A stretch of 64,000 nucleotides of DNA, from the NCBI GenBank assembly GCA_041391225.1, contig JAWKOL010000015.1:84533-148532 (forward strand), written 5' to 3'. The position numbers and the translations under genes are program-made. The DNA is from RI-153 sp041391225 (GTDB lineage: Bacteria; Chloroflexota; Anaerolineae; Caldilineales; Caldilineaceae). Below the pieces are notes generated by a model. The model worked only from the letters and a program-made list of their open reading frames with translations. It made no database searches and was not told the origin of the DNA. Position 1 is the stretch's first letter; each line of letters opens with the position of its first letter. Positions 7,091 to 16,990 of the stretch are shown one piece after another.

Positions 7091-9760
7091 TCAAATCAGT
7101 CGAAGTTCGCGGGCTTTGTTGATGGCGAGGGCGCGCTTGTTGACGCCGAGCTTGCCGTAGATGTTTTTGGTGTGGTAGAGGACGGTGTTGAGGCTGATGA
7201 TCAGTTGATCGGCGATTTCCTGGTTCTTGAGACCGGCGGCGATCAGCGCCAGGATCTCCAACTCGCGCTCGCTGAGGGGATCGATGAGGGGCTGCGCGGC
7301 GCGGGCCGACGCAGCGCCGATGGGCAGGGGCGGCTCGCTGTCGAAAGCAGCAAGCAACCGCGCCGTGAACGATGGATGCAGGCCCTGTTCTGCGGCTTCG
7401 GCCACGAGTTTCTGCATGACGGGGCCTTCGTCCACGAAGATGCGCACGAAGTCTTCGCCCTCGGCCAGGGTAAGCGCCTCGTCCAGCGCGTGCAGGGCGG
7501 CGTCCTTGTCGCCGTTGCCGTGGTGGGCAAGCGCCTGCAACACCGTGATCTTGAGCAGATCGTCGGCCCACTGTTTTGCTTCGACGTCTTCTTTTGCCGT
7601 CGCCAGCACCCCCAGCGCCGAAGACACATCACCCTGGGCCAAGGCGACGCGGGCCTGGCACAGTGGCAGATCGTGGCGTTGTGCGATCTGGGCGGCAGCG
7701 GTCACCTGGCCCTGGCGCAACAGCACGAAGACCTGCGCGGTGACAAGGTGGGGCAGGATCAGCGCGAACTGCTGCCGTCGCACCGACTGTTCGGTCTCGG
7801 CCAACATGGCGACGGCGGCATCCAAATCGCCGCCCACGGCCAGCAGCCGCGCAAGGACAATCTCACAGTGGGCGGCGCGATCCGTCGTTTCGATCTGCCG
7901 CGCCATTTCCAGCGCTTTCTCGGCGTGTTGCCGGGCGGTGGGCAGATCGTTCCACTGGTAGTGGATGCGCGCCATGCCCAGGTAGGCGTCGCAAATGGGC
8001 GGCGTGGCGCTTTCGCCCACCAGATCCACAGCGCTGCGATAGGTTTCGTAGGCGCGGTGCAGGTCGTTCTCCGCTTCCTGCACCAGCGCCAGACCCAGGG
8101 TGGCCATCATGGCGATGACGGTGTGACCGGTGGTTTTGCAGGCGGTTAGGGCGTCGGTGCAGGCGCGGGCGGCGGCGGCGCGGTCTCCTTTTAGCCAGTT
8201 TGCGTTGCCCAGCGCCCAGTTGATAGAAGCGCGCACCGGCAGGTTGTCGGCGCGGAGGAAGGTCAACGCGCGCTGCGCCTGCACGATGATGCTGTCTACG
8301 TTGTGCTGGGTGACGGCAACGGTGGTGCGCAGCGAGGCGATGCGGCCGATCAGGTCGCGGTTGTGTGCGGTCATCTGTGCGCCGTGCAATGCCGCTTCGG
8401 CTGCTGCTGCCTTGTCCTCAACGCCGACAACCTGACCCAGCATCAACAGCGCCGATCCCCACGTGATCCACAGGACAGGATGGGCGTCGAGAACGTCGGT
8501 GGGCAGTGAAGCCACCCACTTCAAAACCGGCACCGCGCCACCGCGGAATTGCAGCGGCATACCCTTGCCTTCGATCAACTCGATGGCAAGTTCAATATCC
8601 TGGGCCGCGGTGGCGTGGTGGAAGGCTTCCAGTTCCAGGTTGTGCGCGGCGTACCAGCGAGCGGCGCGCACGTGGTATGCCGACGCATCGGCCTGTTGCG
8701 TCAACCGTTGGCGTAGCAGCTCGGCGAAGAGATGATGGTAGCGATACCAGCGCCGTTCGTTGTCCAGCGGAATCAAAAAGAGATTGGCGCGTTCCAGCAA
8801 GTTGAGCGTTTCTTCACCGCTTACCCCGTCACCGGCCACGGCCTCGCACAGCGGCGCGCACATACGCTCCAGGATCGACGTGCGCAGGAGGAAAGTTTGC
8901 ACGTTGGCGGGCTGTTGGTGTAGCACTTCTTCCACCAGGTAATCCATCACGAAGCGGTGACTGCCGGTGAACGATTCGATGAAATCCGTGCTGTCGTGGG
9001 GGTGGCCCTGCATCGAGAGCGTCCCTTGCAGGGCAAGGGCAGCCAACTGCAACCCGGCGATCCAGCCTTCGGTGCGGGCGTCCAGCGCGGCAGCCTGTTC
9101 GGCGGAGAAGTCCAGCCCGGTGGCGCTGCGCAGGAAGCCGGCGGCCTCGTCCGCCGTGAAACGCAGATCGGCGGCGCGGATCTCGGTCAACTGGCCGCGG
9201 GCGCGCAGCTTGGCCAGGGGGATGGGCGGATCTTCGCGCGTGGTGATCACCAGGTGCATCTGCGGCGGCATGTAGTCCACGATAAAGGCGAGCACGTCGT
9301 CTACGTCCTTGGCCTCGATGACGTGGTAATCGTCCAGCACCAGGATGAAATCATCTGGCAGCGCCGCCAGTTCATTGACCAGCGTGGTGAGGATCGTCTG
9401 CACTGCGGGCGGCTGAGGCGATTGGATCATCTGCATCACCTGCGCGCCCCAATCGGGTGCAATGTGCTGCAACGCCGCCACCAGGTAGCTGAGGAAGCCG
9501 ATGGGATCGTTTTCGCCTGTGTCGAGCGAGAGCCAGGCGATGCGATTGACGATTTTCGATTGACGATTTTCGATTGAAAATCGCAAATTGTCTATCCACG
9601 CGGTCACCAGCGTCGTCTTGCCGAAGCCCGCCGGCGCGGAGACGAGTGTCAGCTTGCGTCGGCGGCACTCGTCCATGCGCGTGAGCAGGCGCGGGCGCGT
9701 CACCAGGTCTGCGCGCGGTGGTGGGGTGTAGAGTTTGGTGGCAAGGATGGGCGTCGGCAT
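7091..9760 (-). CDS. MalT-like LuxR-family ATP-dependent transcriptional regulator (LuxR1)
   Basis: 889 residues with the full MalT/LAL architecture: N-terminal STAND ATPase with Walker A APAGFGKTT (43-50) and Walker B ILVLDDYH, a winged-helix/arm region, a long TPR-like helical sensor region, and a C-terminal LuxR HTH (LSERELEILALIAAGLKNQE, LNTVLYHTKNIYGKLGV). Such proteins are activated by a small ligand or partner and bind DNA through the HTH. Residues about 59-72 (RFSIENRQSKIVN) are an in-frame insertion encoded by a palindromic repeat (9544-9583), absent from LuxR2. The transcript may be leaderless. It is followed by the ~76-aa gene and ADH1. Confidence 0.93.
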   Translation of the reverse strand: MPTPILATKLYTPPPRADLVTRPRLLTRMDECRRRKLTLVSAPAGFGKTTLVTAWIDNLRFSIENRQSKIVNRIAWLSLDTGENDPIGFLSYLVAALQHIAPDWGAQVMQMIQSPQPPAVQTILTTLVNELAALPDDFILVLDDYHVIEAKDVDDVLAFIVDYMPPQMHLVITTREDPPIPLAKLRARGQLTEIRAADLRFTADEAAGFLRSATGLDFSAEQAAALDARTEGWIAGLQLAALALQGTLSMQGHPHDSTDFIESFTGSHRFVMDYLVEEVLHQQPANVQTFLLRTSILERMCAPLCEAVAGDGVSGEETLNLLERANLFLIPLDNERRWYRYHHLFAELLRQRLTQQADASAYHVRAARWYAAHNLELEAFHHATAAQDIELAIELIEGKGMPLQFRGGAVPVLKWVASLPTDVLDAHPVLWITWGSALLMLGQVVGVEDKAAAAEAALHGAQMTAHNRDLIGRIASLRTTVAVTQHNVDSIIVQAQRALTFLRADNLPVRASINWALGNANWLKGDRAAAARACTDALTACKTTGHTVIAMMATLGLALVQEAENDLHRAYETYRSAVDLVGESATPPICDAYLGMARIHYQWNDLPTARQHAEKALEMARQIETTDRAAHCEIVLARLLAVGGDLDAAVAMLAETEQSVRRQQFALILPHLVTAQVFVLLRQGQVTAAAQIAQRHDLPLCQARVALAQGDVSSALGVLATAKEDVEAKQWADDLLKITVLQALAHHGNGDKDAALHALDEALTLAEGEDFVRIFVDEGPVMQKLVAEAAEQGLHPSFTARLLAAFDSEPPLPIGAASARAAQPLIDPLSERELEILALIAAGLKNQEIADQLIISLNTVLYHTKNIYGKLGVNKRALAINKARELRLI
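9544..9583. repeat. GATTGACGATTTTC foldback repeat inserted in frame in LuxR1
   Basis: Two tandem GATTGACGATTTTC units followed by GATTGAAAATCG; CGATTTTC (9564-9571) and GAAAATCG (9576-9583) form a perfect 8-bp stem with loop GATT. The same word makes up the intergenic repeat at 40783-40894. It encodes about 13 extra residues between the first helix after Walker A and the conserved IAWLSLD strand, a surface position, without a stop. Confidence 0.85.
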
Positions 9761-9766
9761 GAGGGG

Positions 9767-9775
9767 ATTATACCA
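9767..9775 (-). promoter_or_regulatory. Extended -10 promoter of LuxR1, predicting a leaderless mRNA
   Basis: On the minus strand TGGTATAAT is an exact extended -10 (TGnTATAAT). Only CCCCTC separates it from the ATG at 9758-9760, so transcription would begin at the A of the start codon, and there is no ribosome-binding site. The -35 region lies within the AGAACGCGG repeat. Confidence 0.65.
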
Positions 9776-9780
9776 GAAAT

Positions 9781-9818
9781 AGAACGCGGATCGAGCGGAT
9801 TGGGCGGATCCGCGTTCT
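9781..9818. repeat. AGAACGCGGATC foldback repeat, copy 1
   Basis: AGAACGCGGATC (9781-9792) pairs perfectly with GATCCGCGTTCT (9807-9818) around GAGCGGATTGGGCG. The family recurs at 24971-25062 and 42684-42772 with longer inner arms. It lies between LuxR1 and the DUF4386 gene. Confidence 0.85.
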
Positions 9819-9834
9819 CTTTCCCGAGCTCGAG

Positions 9835-10548
9835 CTACGCCGCCACCGGTTCCCAGCGCCGCCACGTCTCCACGTTGACGCCCTTCACCAGCAGCCAGAG
9901 CAGCAGCGCCAGCTCGCCCACGAAGGTGTATTCGCTCATCACAAAGTCCACGCTGGGCAACAGGGCGAAGATGAGCACATCGGCCACGTAGCCAAGGCCG
10001 GCCACCACCAACAGCGCACCGATGAACCAGGGCAGGAAGTCCGACTTGATGATCAGGTAGCCCAGCGGCAGCAGCCAGAGGCCGAAGAAGACCTGGGCAA
10101 TGAGGTAGCCGGCGTGGTGCAGGTTGAGGAAGAGCAGCGAAAGCGCCTGCAACTGCTCGGTGTTGAAGACAGACAGGTAGCTGCCGCCGTCGAGGACCAT
10201 GAGCGCCGCGAACTGGTTGAGCATGTTGAGGCAGGTAATGGTGACGGCGACGAGCACCAGCGAGACCATCAACACAGCCTGGTTGCGGTTCACCGGCTTG
10301 AGGATGCGGTAGAGCGCCAGCACCAGCACCACGAAGACGACCTGCCCTGTCAGTTCGGCCACGAAGCCGAGGCGGAACGTCCCCGCCGCGGCCAGGATGT
10401 TGGCGGCGGTGGCAGCGGCGTTGTCCTGTACGATCATGGCCTGGCGCACGCCGAATTCGGCAAAGCCGCCACAAATGGCAAGGATGAGGTATAGCAAACC
10501 GGCAAAACGGGCAGTCTTGTTCACGTTGCTGTTGGTTGCGGTGATCAT
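9835..10548 (-). CDS. DUF4386 family integral membrane protein, copy 1
   Basis: 237 residues, mostly hydrophobic: about seven TM segments from ARFAGLLYLILAICGGFAEF to FVGELALLLWLLVKGV, with the family's typical opening (K.AR.AGLLYL) and the central LFLNLHHAGYLIAQVFFGLW. ATG 10546-10548 has GGAG 7 bases upstream; the earlier in-frame ATG at 10572 lacks one. It lies between the second ~76-aa gene and LuxR1 on one strand. DUF4386 proteins have no established biochemical role. The paralogue at 19847-20593 occupies the same slot in the second cassette. Confidence 0.88.
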   Translation of the reverse strand: MITATNSNVNKTARFAGLLYLILAICGGFAEFGVRQAMIVQDNAAATAANILAAAGTFRLGFVAELTGQVVFVVLVLALYRILKPVNRNQAVLMVSLVLVAVTITCLNMLNQFAALMVLDGGSYLSVFNTEQLQALSLLFLNLHHAGYLIAQVFFGLWLLPLGYLIIKSDFLPWFIGALLVVAGLGYVADVLIFALLPSVDFVMSEYTFVGELALLLWLLVKGVNVETWRRWEPVAA

Positions 10549-10643
10549 GGTTGGTTTCTCCTGTTGTATCAAATGTGATTGTCCGGCGAAAAGCTGAAAA
10601 CTCTGAAAATCAGGGTTATCTGTTCAATCTGTGTTCAATGCGC

Positions 10644-10746
10644 TGACTCCACTGCGAAAAGTCCGACTTCTGTGTGATTTGCGGTTGCTCCCCTCTTGAG
10701 AGAAGTCGGACTTTTGCGCTTGAGCGACCTTTTTGCAGTAGAGTCA
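10644..10746. mobile_element. 103-bp MITE-like element, copy A
   Basis: Begins TGACTCCACTGCGAAAAG and ends in the near-complement CTTTTTGCAGTAGAGTCA, with an inner stem AAAAGTCCGACTTCT / AGAAGTCGGACTTTT. An inverted copy at 24865-24967 differs at only 2 of 103 positions. The element is bracketed by TGCGC at 10639-10643 and 10747-10751, consistent with a 5-bp target duplication. It encodes nothing and would need a transposase in trans. It sits between the ~76-aa gene and the DUF4386 gene. Confidence 0.85.
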
Positions 10747-10758
10747 TGCGCTGCTACG

Positions 10759-10989
10759 TTACGCTTCCGGCGGGATGCGTGTCACCGAGACGAGGGGCAG
10801 ACCGGTGTCGCGCACCCTGCGCAGGATGCCGTGGAGCGCCGCTTGATCGGTCACCGGTCCGCGCAGACGGGTTTGGCCGTTCGCCATCCGCTCGATGTTC
10901 ATGCCGCCGAACCAGTCGATCCAGCGGTCGTGCAGATGCCCCTGGATGCAGATTTCGTAGCGATCTGGTGGGTGGTCTTGACTGTGCAT
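10759..10989 (-). CDS. ~76-aa conserved protein, DQAALHGxLR family, copy 2
   Basis: 76 residues: RYEICIQGHLHDRWIDWFGG, then TRLRGPVTDQAALHGILRRV, then DTGLPLVSVT. It is the closest to the family consensus of the four copies. Upstream on the same strand are a 42-aa membrane microprotein and LuxR2; downstream are the MITE and a DUF4386 gene, repeating the order seen in the second cassette at 19.8-22.9 kb. It has no signal peptide or TM segment and is probably cytoplasmic. Function unknown. Confidence 0.78.
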   Translation of the reverse strand: MHSQDHPPDRYEICIQGHLHDRWIDWFGGMNIERMANGQTRLRGPVTDQAALHGILRRVRDTGLPLVSVTRIPPEA

Positions 10990-11032
10990 GGTTCTGTCCC
11001 ATCGTCTGGTGATGCATCAACACTGTTCTGTG

Positions 11033-11161
11033 CTACTCTCTGTTCCCCGAGAGCTTGCTCAGCCCCCAGAAGAAGACGCCTGTGCCGATGCCCACAAAAA
11101 GAGTAAGCAGACCCAATCCAACCGGCGTACCCCACATCGCTGCTGACCATAGACCTTCCAT
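11033..11161 (-). CDS. 42-aa single-TM microprotein
   Basis: ATG 11159-11161 to TAG 11033-11035. It reads MEGLWSAAMWGTPVGLGLLT, then LFVGIGTGVFFWGLSKLSGN and RE: one long hydrophobic segment with a short positively charged C-terminus. AAAGGA lies 7 bases before the ATG, the best argument that it is real. It sits between LuxR2 and the second ~76-aa gene. No named family is recognised. Confidence 0.6.
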   Translation of the reverse strand: MEGLWSAAMWGTPVGLGLLTLFVGIGTGVFFWGLSKLSGNRE

Positions 11162-11281
11162 GTTACGTTCCTTTCTGGTTGCGTGGTTGTCGCGTGATTT
11201 CTGTCGTCTGTCGTCACGGCGTTTGCGTCATTCCGTAACGATGACAACAGCATAGCGGCGCATGTGGTGAGTGGTCATCAC

Positions 11282-11342
11282 ATGATGTGGTGATTGGGGT
11301 GGGGGATTGGGGACTGGGGATTGGGGACTGGGGACTGGGGTA
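11282..11342. repeat. GGGGATTGGGGACTGGGG tandem words
   Basis: Tandem copies of GGGGATT and GGGGACT units. The same words recur at 16855-16900, 38209-38294 (inside a coding region) and 48450-48470. Noncoding here. There is no spacer structure, so it is not CRISPR. Confidence 0.8.
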
Positions 11343-11391
11343 ACACAGTTGACGTTCGAGTCGCTGCCAATAGCGCGTTCATTGTCTCTGG

Positions 11392-11571
11392 AGAAACCAG
11401 AGAAAAAATGATCCAGGAAGCCACACGAAGAGACACGAAGGCAGAAAAGAACGAGCAGAAAGCTTTTCCGCTCTGTTGTCCTGCGAATCCTGAAATCCGT
11501 GTCCCTCTCTTCTCCTCTTTGTGGTGCTTCGTGTGCCTTCGTGGATCATTAAAATACTGAAATCTCCTCTA
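11392..11571. repeat. Dispersed ~165-bp CCACGAAGGCACACGAAG foldback element, copy 1
   Basis: Starts GGAGAAACCAGAG, has arms related to CCACGAAGGCACACGAAG and its complement CTTCGTGTGCCTTCGTGG, and a core containing CTGAAATCCGTGTCC. Copies: 19650-19850 (inverted), 29065-29232, and a weaker one at 60771-60925. This copy lies just beyond the end of LuxR2. Confidence 0.8.
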
Positions 11572-11592
11572 CCGGTACACGCACCACGCAAC

Positions 11593-14277
11593 CTACAGCA
11601 ACTTCAATTCTCCCGCCCGCCGGATCGCGGCGTCGATTGCTGACGCCGAATTTGCTGTAGATGTTCTTGGTGTGGGTGCGCAGGGTGTTGAGGGAGATCA
11701 CCAACTGATCCGCGATTTCGGGGCCGGTGAGTTCGGTGGGGAGCAGGCGAAGGACGTCCAATTGCGGTCGCTGAGGGGTTCCAATAGATCGGTCTGATCG
11801 GGGGCCGACGGGGCTTCCTCGCCGAAGAAGGTGAGCAGGTGATTGGCGTAGGGCAGGACGTTATCCTGTGTTACGCAGCGCAGCAGATCGGCCATCGGCG
11901 CGCCTTCCGCCACGAAAACATGGACGTAGCCTTCCGGCGCAGCCAAAGACAGCGCGTGTGTCAACGCAGTCAGCGCCGCGGGGATGTCGTCCTCGGCCAG
12001 GTGTGCCAACGCCTGCAACACCCGAATCTCGATGACGCTGCCCATGCGCCCGTGGGCTTCCTCTGTTTCCAGAAGCCGGGTCAGCAACACACGCGCCTGA
12101 TCCAGCGTTTCGGGTTTGCCGAGAGCGCCCTCGGCCAGCAGCAGGCGCGCCAGCGTCACGTGCTCGAATTCGGTGAGGTAATCCAGTTCATCGTGGACCG
12201 TGATCCCACGCGATTGCGCCCAACGCCGCGCCTCGGCCAAGCGACCCTGGCGGATCGCGTAGCGCCTTCCACGCCGCTACAGGCCGCAGGTTGGGGACAG
12301 GCGTCTGCACGAAGACACGTTCCGCCTTGTCCAGCAGATCGAAGGCGACGTCCACTGCGCCGTGGGCGTAGCGGATGCGCGCCATCAGCGTCAACAGGCG
12401 CGTCATGTCCCCGGCCAGCACCGCCTTGTCGCCCATCGCCTGTCCGCGTTGCATGTGTTCCACAGCCGCGTCGACATCGCCCATTTCCAGGTAGACTTCG
12501 CCCAATCCCACATGCAATTCGGCCACGCCGGGGAAGACAATGTCGCCCATCTCGGCCACCAGCGACAGTGCATGGCGGTAGGTTTCGGCGGCGTCGCGCA
12601 GACGCCCCAGTGTGGTGCAAATATCGGCCAAGCCGAACGCGCCGCTGATCGCACCGGGGATGTGACCGGTCCGCGCGAAGCTGGAAAGCGCGGTGGTCAA
12701 GGTGCGATAGGCGGTGTCCAGTTCACCGATGCGCCAATACGAAAGCCCCAGGATCGCCGCGGCCACACGCCGCCCCACGTCATCATCTTCGGGCAGGAGA
12801 TCGAGCGCCTTTTGCGCGTACGCAGTGGTTGTGGCAGCGTCGCCCACCGCCTGTGCAGCGTAGGCGCGGGCCGCGGCAAGTGATGCTTCTAACTTGCCGA
12901 ATATCACTTCGTCGATCACTACCCTGCGCGGCTGCCTTTGCACAAATTCAGGATCGAGCCAGCGTTCGGCCTGGCGCAGGCGCAACTCGGCGGCTTCCAC
13001 TTGTCCTTCGTTGAGCAGCGCCCAACCGTAGCCCAGGCTGAGCACAGGACGTTCATCCACCACGTCGTCGGGCAGGGCATCGACCCAGCGCAACCACGCC
13101 GTGGACTGGAGATTGGCGTCCATGCTGTGCCACAGCCGCTCGATCAGCGCGGCCGCAAGCTCAAAGTCCGCCCCCGCCAGAGCATGGCGGATGGCCGGGG
13201 CAGGCTGATCATTGTTGGCGTACCAGTGGGCGGCGCGGCTGTGGAGTTGGGGCAGCCGATCCGCCTTTTCCTCGCGTAGGTGGGCGCGCAGCACGTCGGC
13301 GAAAAGATGATGGTAGCGGAACCACCGGCGCGACTGATCCAGCGGCACAACAAACAGGTTGTCCCGTTCCAGCGTGGCCAGCAGTGCTTTGCCGTCCTCG
13401 CCGCCGGTGACGGCGTCGCAGAGCGGGCCGCTCAACCGCTCCAGGATCGACGTCTGGATCAAGAATGTACGTGTCTCGTCGGGCTGCCGCGCCAGGACCT
13501 CGTCCACCAGGTAGTCGACCACGTAGCGGTTGTCGCCGGCGAAGGCAGCCACGAAGCTGCGTACATCGTCGCGGCCCTGCATGGAAAGCGCGGCCAGTTG
13601 CAGCCCTGCGATCCAGCCTTCGGTGCGCGCCTCCAGCGCGCTGATCTCTTCGTGGGCAAGGGTCAGTCCCATCGTCTGCTTGAGGAAGGCGGCAGCCTCA
13701 TCCTCGGTGAAGCGCAGATCGGCGGCGCGGATCTCGGTCAACTGGCCGCGGGCGCGCAGACGCGAGAGCGGCAGGCGCGGGTCCTCGCGGGTGGTGATGA
13801 TCAGGTGCATCTGCGGCGGCATGTGATCGAGCAGAAAGGCAAGGGCGTCGTCGATGGCGCTGTTGTCAACCAGGTGATAATCGTCCAGCACCAGTACGAA
13901 CGGTTCGGGGACCGCGGCGATCTCGTTGACAAGCGCGGTCAGCAGCGAATCCAGCGGCGTCGCCTGGGCGGATTGGAGCGCCTTGAGCACGCTCTCGCCC
14001 AGGTGTGGTGTCACCGTGCGCAGGGCCGAAACGAAGTAGGCGAAGAAGCGCGTGGCGTCGCTGTCTTCCTCGTCCAGCGCCAGCCAGGCCGACGGGCGAG
14101 GAGATGTGGCGTTCCAGGCGGTGACCAGCGTCGTCTTGCCGAAACCCGCCAAGCGCAGACGAGGGTGAGCTTGCGATGTCGTCCAGCGTCCAGGCGTTCG
14201 ATGAGGCGTGTTCGGGTGATCAGATCTGGGCGCGGCGAGGGGACGAAGAGCTTCGTGGCCAGGATCGATGTGGGCAT
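11593..14277 (-). pseudogene. MalT-like LuxR-family ATP-dependent regulator (LuxR2), about four frameshifts
   Basis: Same family and layout as LuxR1. N-terminus MPTSILATKLFVPSPRPDLI, Walker A (LAGFGKTTLV) reached after one shift near 14155, Walker B FVLVLDDYHLV, a long helical sensor region intact from about 14150 to 12260, another shift near 12255, and HTH pieces (LSDR, then PEIADQLVISLNTLRTHTKN, IYSKFGVSN) needing two more shifts near 11765 and 11635. Frame correction gives an ending AIRRAGELKLL and TAG at 11593. The intact ~1900 bases in the middle and the preserved motifs point to isolated indels rather than old decay. It heads the cassette LuxR2, microprotein, ~76-aa protein, DUF4386, LuxR1. 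Confidence 0.85.
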
Positions 14278-14503
14278 GTTGGGCTTCCAGTTCTAGCGCC
14301 GGTCTGCGAAGACGGGGGCGGCTTGCGCTTGCGGTGAACAGGGATGCCCTGCATTCTAGGCCAGGCCGCTTCTCCTGGCAACCTAACGAAATCCTATGAC
14401 ACACTCCATGTGTGATCCACCCTACGGACCAACCCGATTAGGGTTGCTACTTTTTCACCGCCGGACATCAACCACCCTCATATCTAAAAGGAAATAGCAC
14501 GTC

Positions 14504-16829
14504 ATGCAACACCCCGCTTCTAATGCACACCCCGCATCCCGCATCGTCCTGCTCGTGACCGCGTTTGCTGTGGGCCTTTCCTTGCTGTTTTTCGGCATGA
14601 ATCAGCTTTCTGCGGCCGGGGTATTCGTCCCCTGCCGACGGCGAGAGCGCATCGTCTACAGTCGATATCACAGATGTGGTGAGCAGCACAGTCTATTTGC
14701 CTGTGCTCTCCAGTGGCCGCGGCAGCGTAGAGCCGACGCCCACGCCCGTCCCCACCGAGCCGCCGCCCAGCGACGATCCCCTGAGCGCGGAGGAACGCAT
14801 GGCCGTCGTCGACAATGTGACGAACGTCCTCAACACGGTGGCCGACGTGTCTGTCCCCTTCGAGCAGCGCAATCCGGTGCAGGAGATGACCGACGCCGCG
14901 CAGGCGATTGCCCAGGATCCGCAGATCGCCGCGGTGGTACTCGTCACCGAGACGCTGACCATTCAGGCGGTGATGGTGGACGGATTCTCTGTACTGATCA
15001 ACGGCAACCGCCCGCCCGCAGCGGAAAGCGACGGCGGCGAAGCGGCAGATCTGCGCACCGTCCTGTCGCCCGCTGCCACTGTGGACCCCGCTGCCGCTGC
15101 AGACAACGTCCCCAGTTCGCGGCGTATCGTCTCCGTCGCCTTCGACGGTGGCGGTTCTGTGGCTACGGCTGTGCGCAACCTGCTGGTGGGCAAAGGGTAT
15201 GTGAATACCGGTCTCGGCGCGAGCGTCGACGCCATGAAGAATTACAAAAATCTGGGCGTGCTCTATCTCGACACCCACGGCACCGGCTGGCAGCGGGTGA
15301 CGGGGATTACTGCCAACACCGACGGCACCTACACGATCAGTTGGGGGGATATGTCGTTCGGGTTGCAGACTTCCAGCGCTGTCAGCGTGCAGGCGTTGGG
15401 GACCACCTACAAGGCCGACGTAGACGCCGGGCGTCTGGTGGTGAATCTGGGGCAGGAGAACGGCGCCTGGCGGGCGAAATTGGGCATCACCGAGCGCTTC
15501 ATCAGCCACTACTGGAACCTGGACGACGCGATTGTGATGATCCACTCGTGCTTTGCGGGTGCAGGCCGCTTCACCGCCAACGGCCAGTGCTTCGGCGCCT
15601 GTGATCAGGTGACAGAAACTGTCTTCGATCCGCGGCCTGTGCTCCAGGCGATCATGGGCGCGGGCGCCAATGTGCTGGTCTCGTTCGACAACTACACCAA
15701 CGCCGACGTCGCCCGCAACAGCATCCTCTTCTTCTTCGACAGGCTGTTGGGCGCCAACGAACAGTCGCCCACCACGCCGCCCACGCGCCCGTTCGACTTT
15801 GCCGAAGTCTGGGGCGAAATGGGGCGGCGCAACCTGACTTCGTACAGTCGCCCCACCTGGGTTGGTCCTTTCGGCATCTCCGTGGGCGGTGACAACGTCA
15901 ACCTCACCTTCGAGGCCGAGGCCGCGGGCGGCAGTTCCACGGCGTTGGCGCCCAGCGTCCGCTACGTGGACGTCATCGACGACGCCTCGCAGTCCGCGGG
16001 CAAGGTAGAGATCTACGGTAGCTTCGGCGATCAACAGGGCAAAGTGGAAGTAGACGGCGTCGATATCCCCGTCACCAGTTGGACCACGACCAAGATGGGG
16101 GCGTCACCACCGTGGGACGGCATCCCCCGCCGCGGCTACGGGGGGGTGAAAGCCAACGACTCGGTGCGCAGCAACTTCATCCCCTTCACCGAATGGCGAG
16201 GGACGGTGACGCTGACCTACCGGCCTGGCGTCGGCTCGCTGGAGGCGAAAGGAGAGGCCAACGTGCGTGTGCGCGCTGATCTTCACGACTACCGCGACAG
16301 CATCAACGGCGCGCCGCAGCCACGCAGCACTCAGCGCGCCTACTTTACCGGTGGCAGCAGCGGCACAAGCACCGGCTCCGGCATCTTCACCGAAGACGGC
16401 GATTCGATCCAATACCTCGGCGGCGGTGACATGCCCATCTTGAGCAAGACCCAGGTGGACAACTTCGCAAACTCCGGCCGATCAGCAGAAAGCAGCCGGC
16501 AGTCGCTTGCTTCCTACGTCGGCGGCTTCATCGATCTGAACGCGCAGAATCGCACGGCCAAGCTCTGCCTTGCGATGAATGCTACCTTCACGCAGCGCAT
16601 CACCGGCGAAAACGGCAGCCAGGACGTGGTCGCGGCCATTCCCTACGTGGCGAGCATGGGTCTGGAAGACAGCACGCAGGGTCTACTGAGCTGCTTCAAC
16701 CTGGGCATGGCGTCGAACTACACGTTGCCCGCAGGCACCCGCACGCTGACCATCGAAGAGAGCACCTTCCAGTTGGAGTGGACCCAATTTACGCCGTTCG
16801 CCCAACCGACAGACCGCACGCCGAGTTAG
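14504..16829 (+). CDS. Secreted caspase-like (clan CD) cysteine peptidase, frameshift near 14630
   Basis: Signal peptide SRIVLLVTAFAVGLSLLFFG in the frame starting ATG 14504 (AAAGGAAAT upstream); removing one C from GTCCCCTGCC near 14628 joins it to the long frame (ADGESASSTVDITDVVSSTV). A Pro/Thr linker (VEPTPTPVPTEPP) follows. Clan CD marks: hydrophobic strand then His in LYLDTHGTGW (His codon 15276-15278) and strand then Cys in IVMIHSCFAGAG (Cys codon 15549-15551), the spacing seen in caspase-hemoglobinase folds. The C-terminal half contains a TIG-like domain (KVEVDGVDIPVTSW, SNFIPFTEWRGTV). Probably exported and cell-surface or extracellular. The substrate is unknown; the peptidase call rests on these two motifs. 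Confidence 0.65.
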
Positions 16830-16854
16830 TGGAATCGGTGGGGGGAGGGTATGC

Positions 16855-16960
16855 TGTGGGGAGGGATTGGGGACTGGGGATTGGGGACTGGGAGATCGCC
16901 GCCACGATTCAATCGCCCAATCGCCCAATCTCTCAATCACCCAATCTTAATTCAAAGTGA
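16855..16960. repeat. Foldback repeats GGGGATTGGGGACT and CAATCGCCCAATC
   Basis: Runs of GGGGATT/GGGGACT followed by repeated CAATCGCCCAATC words that are the complement of the GATTGGGCGATTGGGCG words inside the radical SAM gene (33662-33689). They fill the gap between the peptidase and sulfatase genes; no gene is seen. Confidence 0.75.
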
Positions 16961-16990
16961 AAGACCCACCCCTCAAAGCGAGAATCTGAC

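Noticed and set aside
11282..11342. GGGGATTGGGGACT tandem units as a possible CRISPR array
   Set aside because: Units are 7 bases with no unique spacers and recur as foldbacks elsewhere; not an array.
13280..14296. 338-aa plus-strand open frame
   Set aside because: Antisense of the ATPase domain of LuxR2.
14520..16034. 504-aa minus-strand open frame
   Set aside because: Antisense of the secreted peptidase; no start signals and shadow-type composition.
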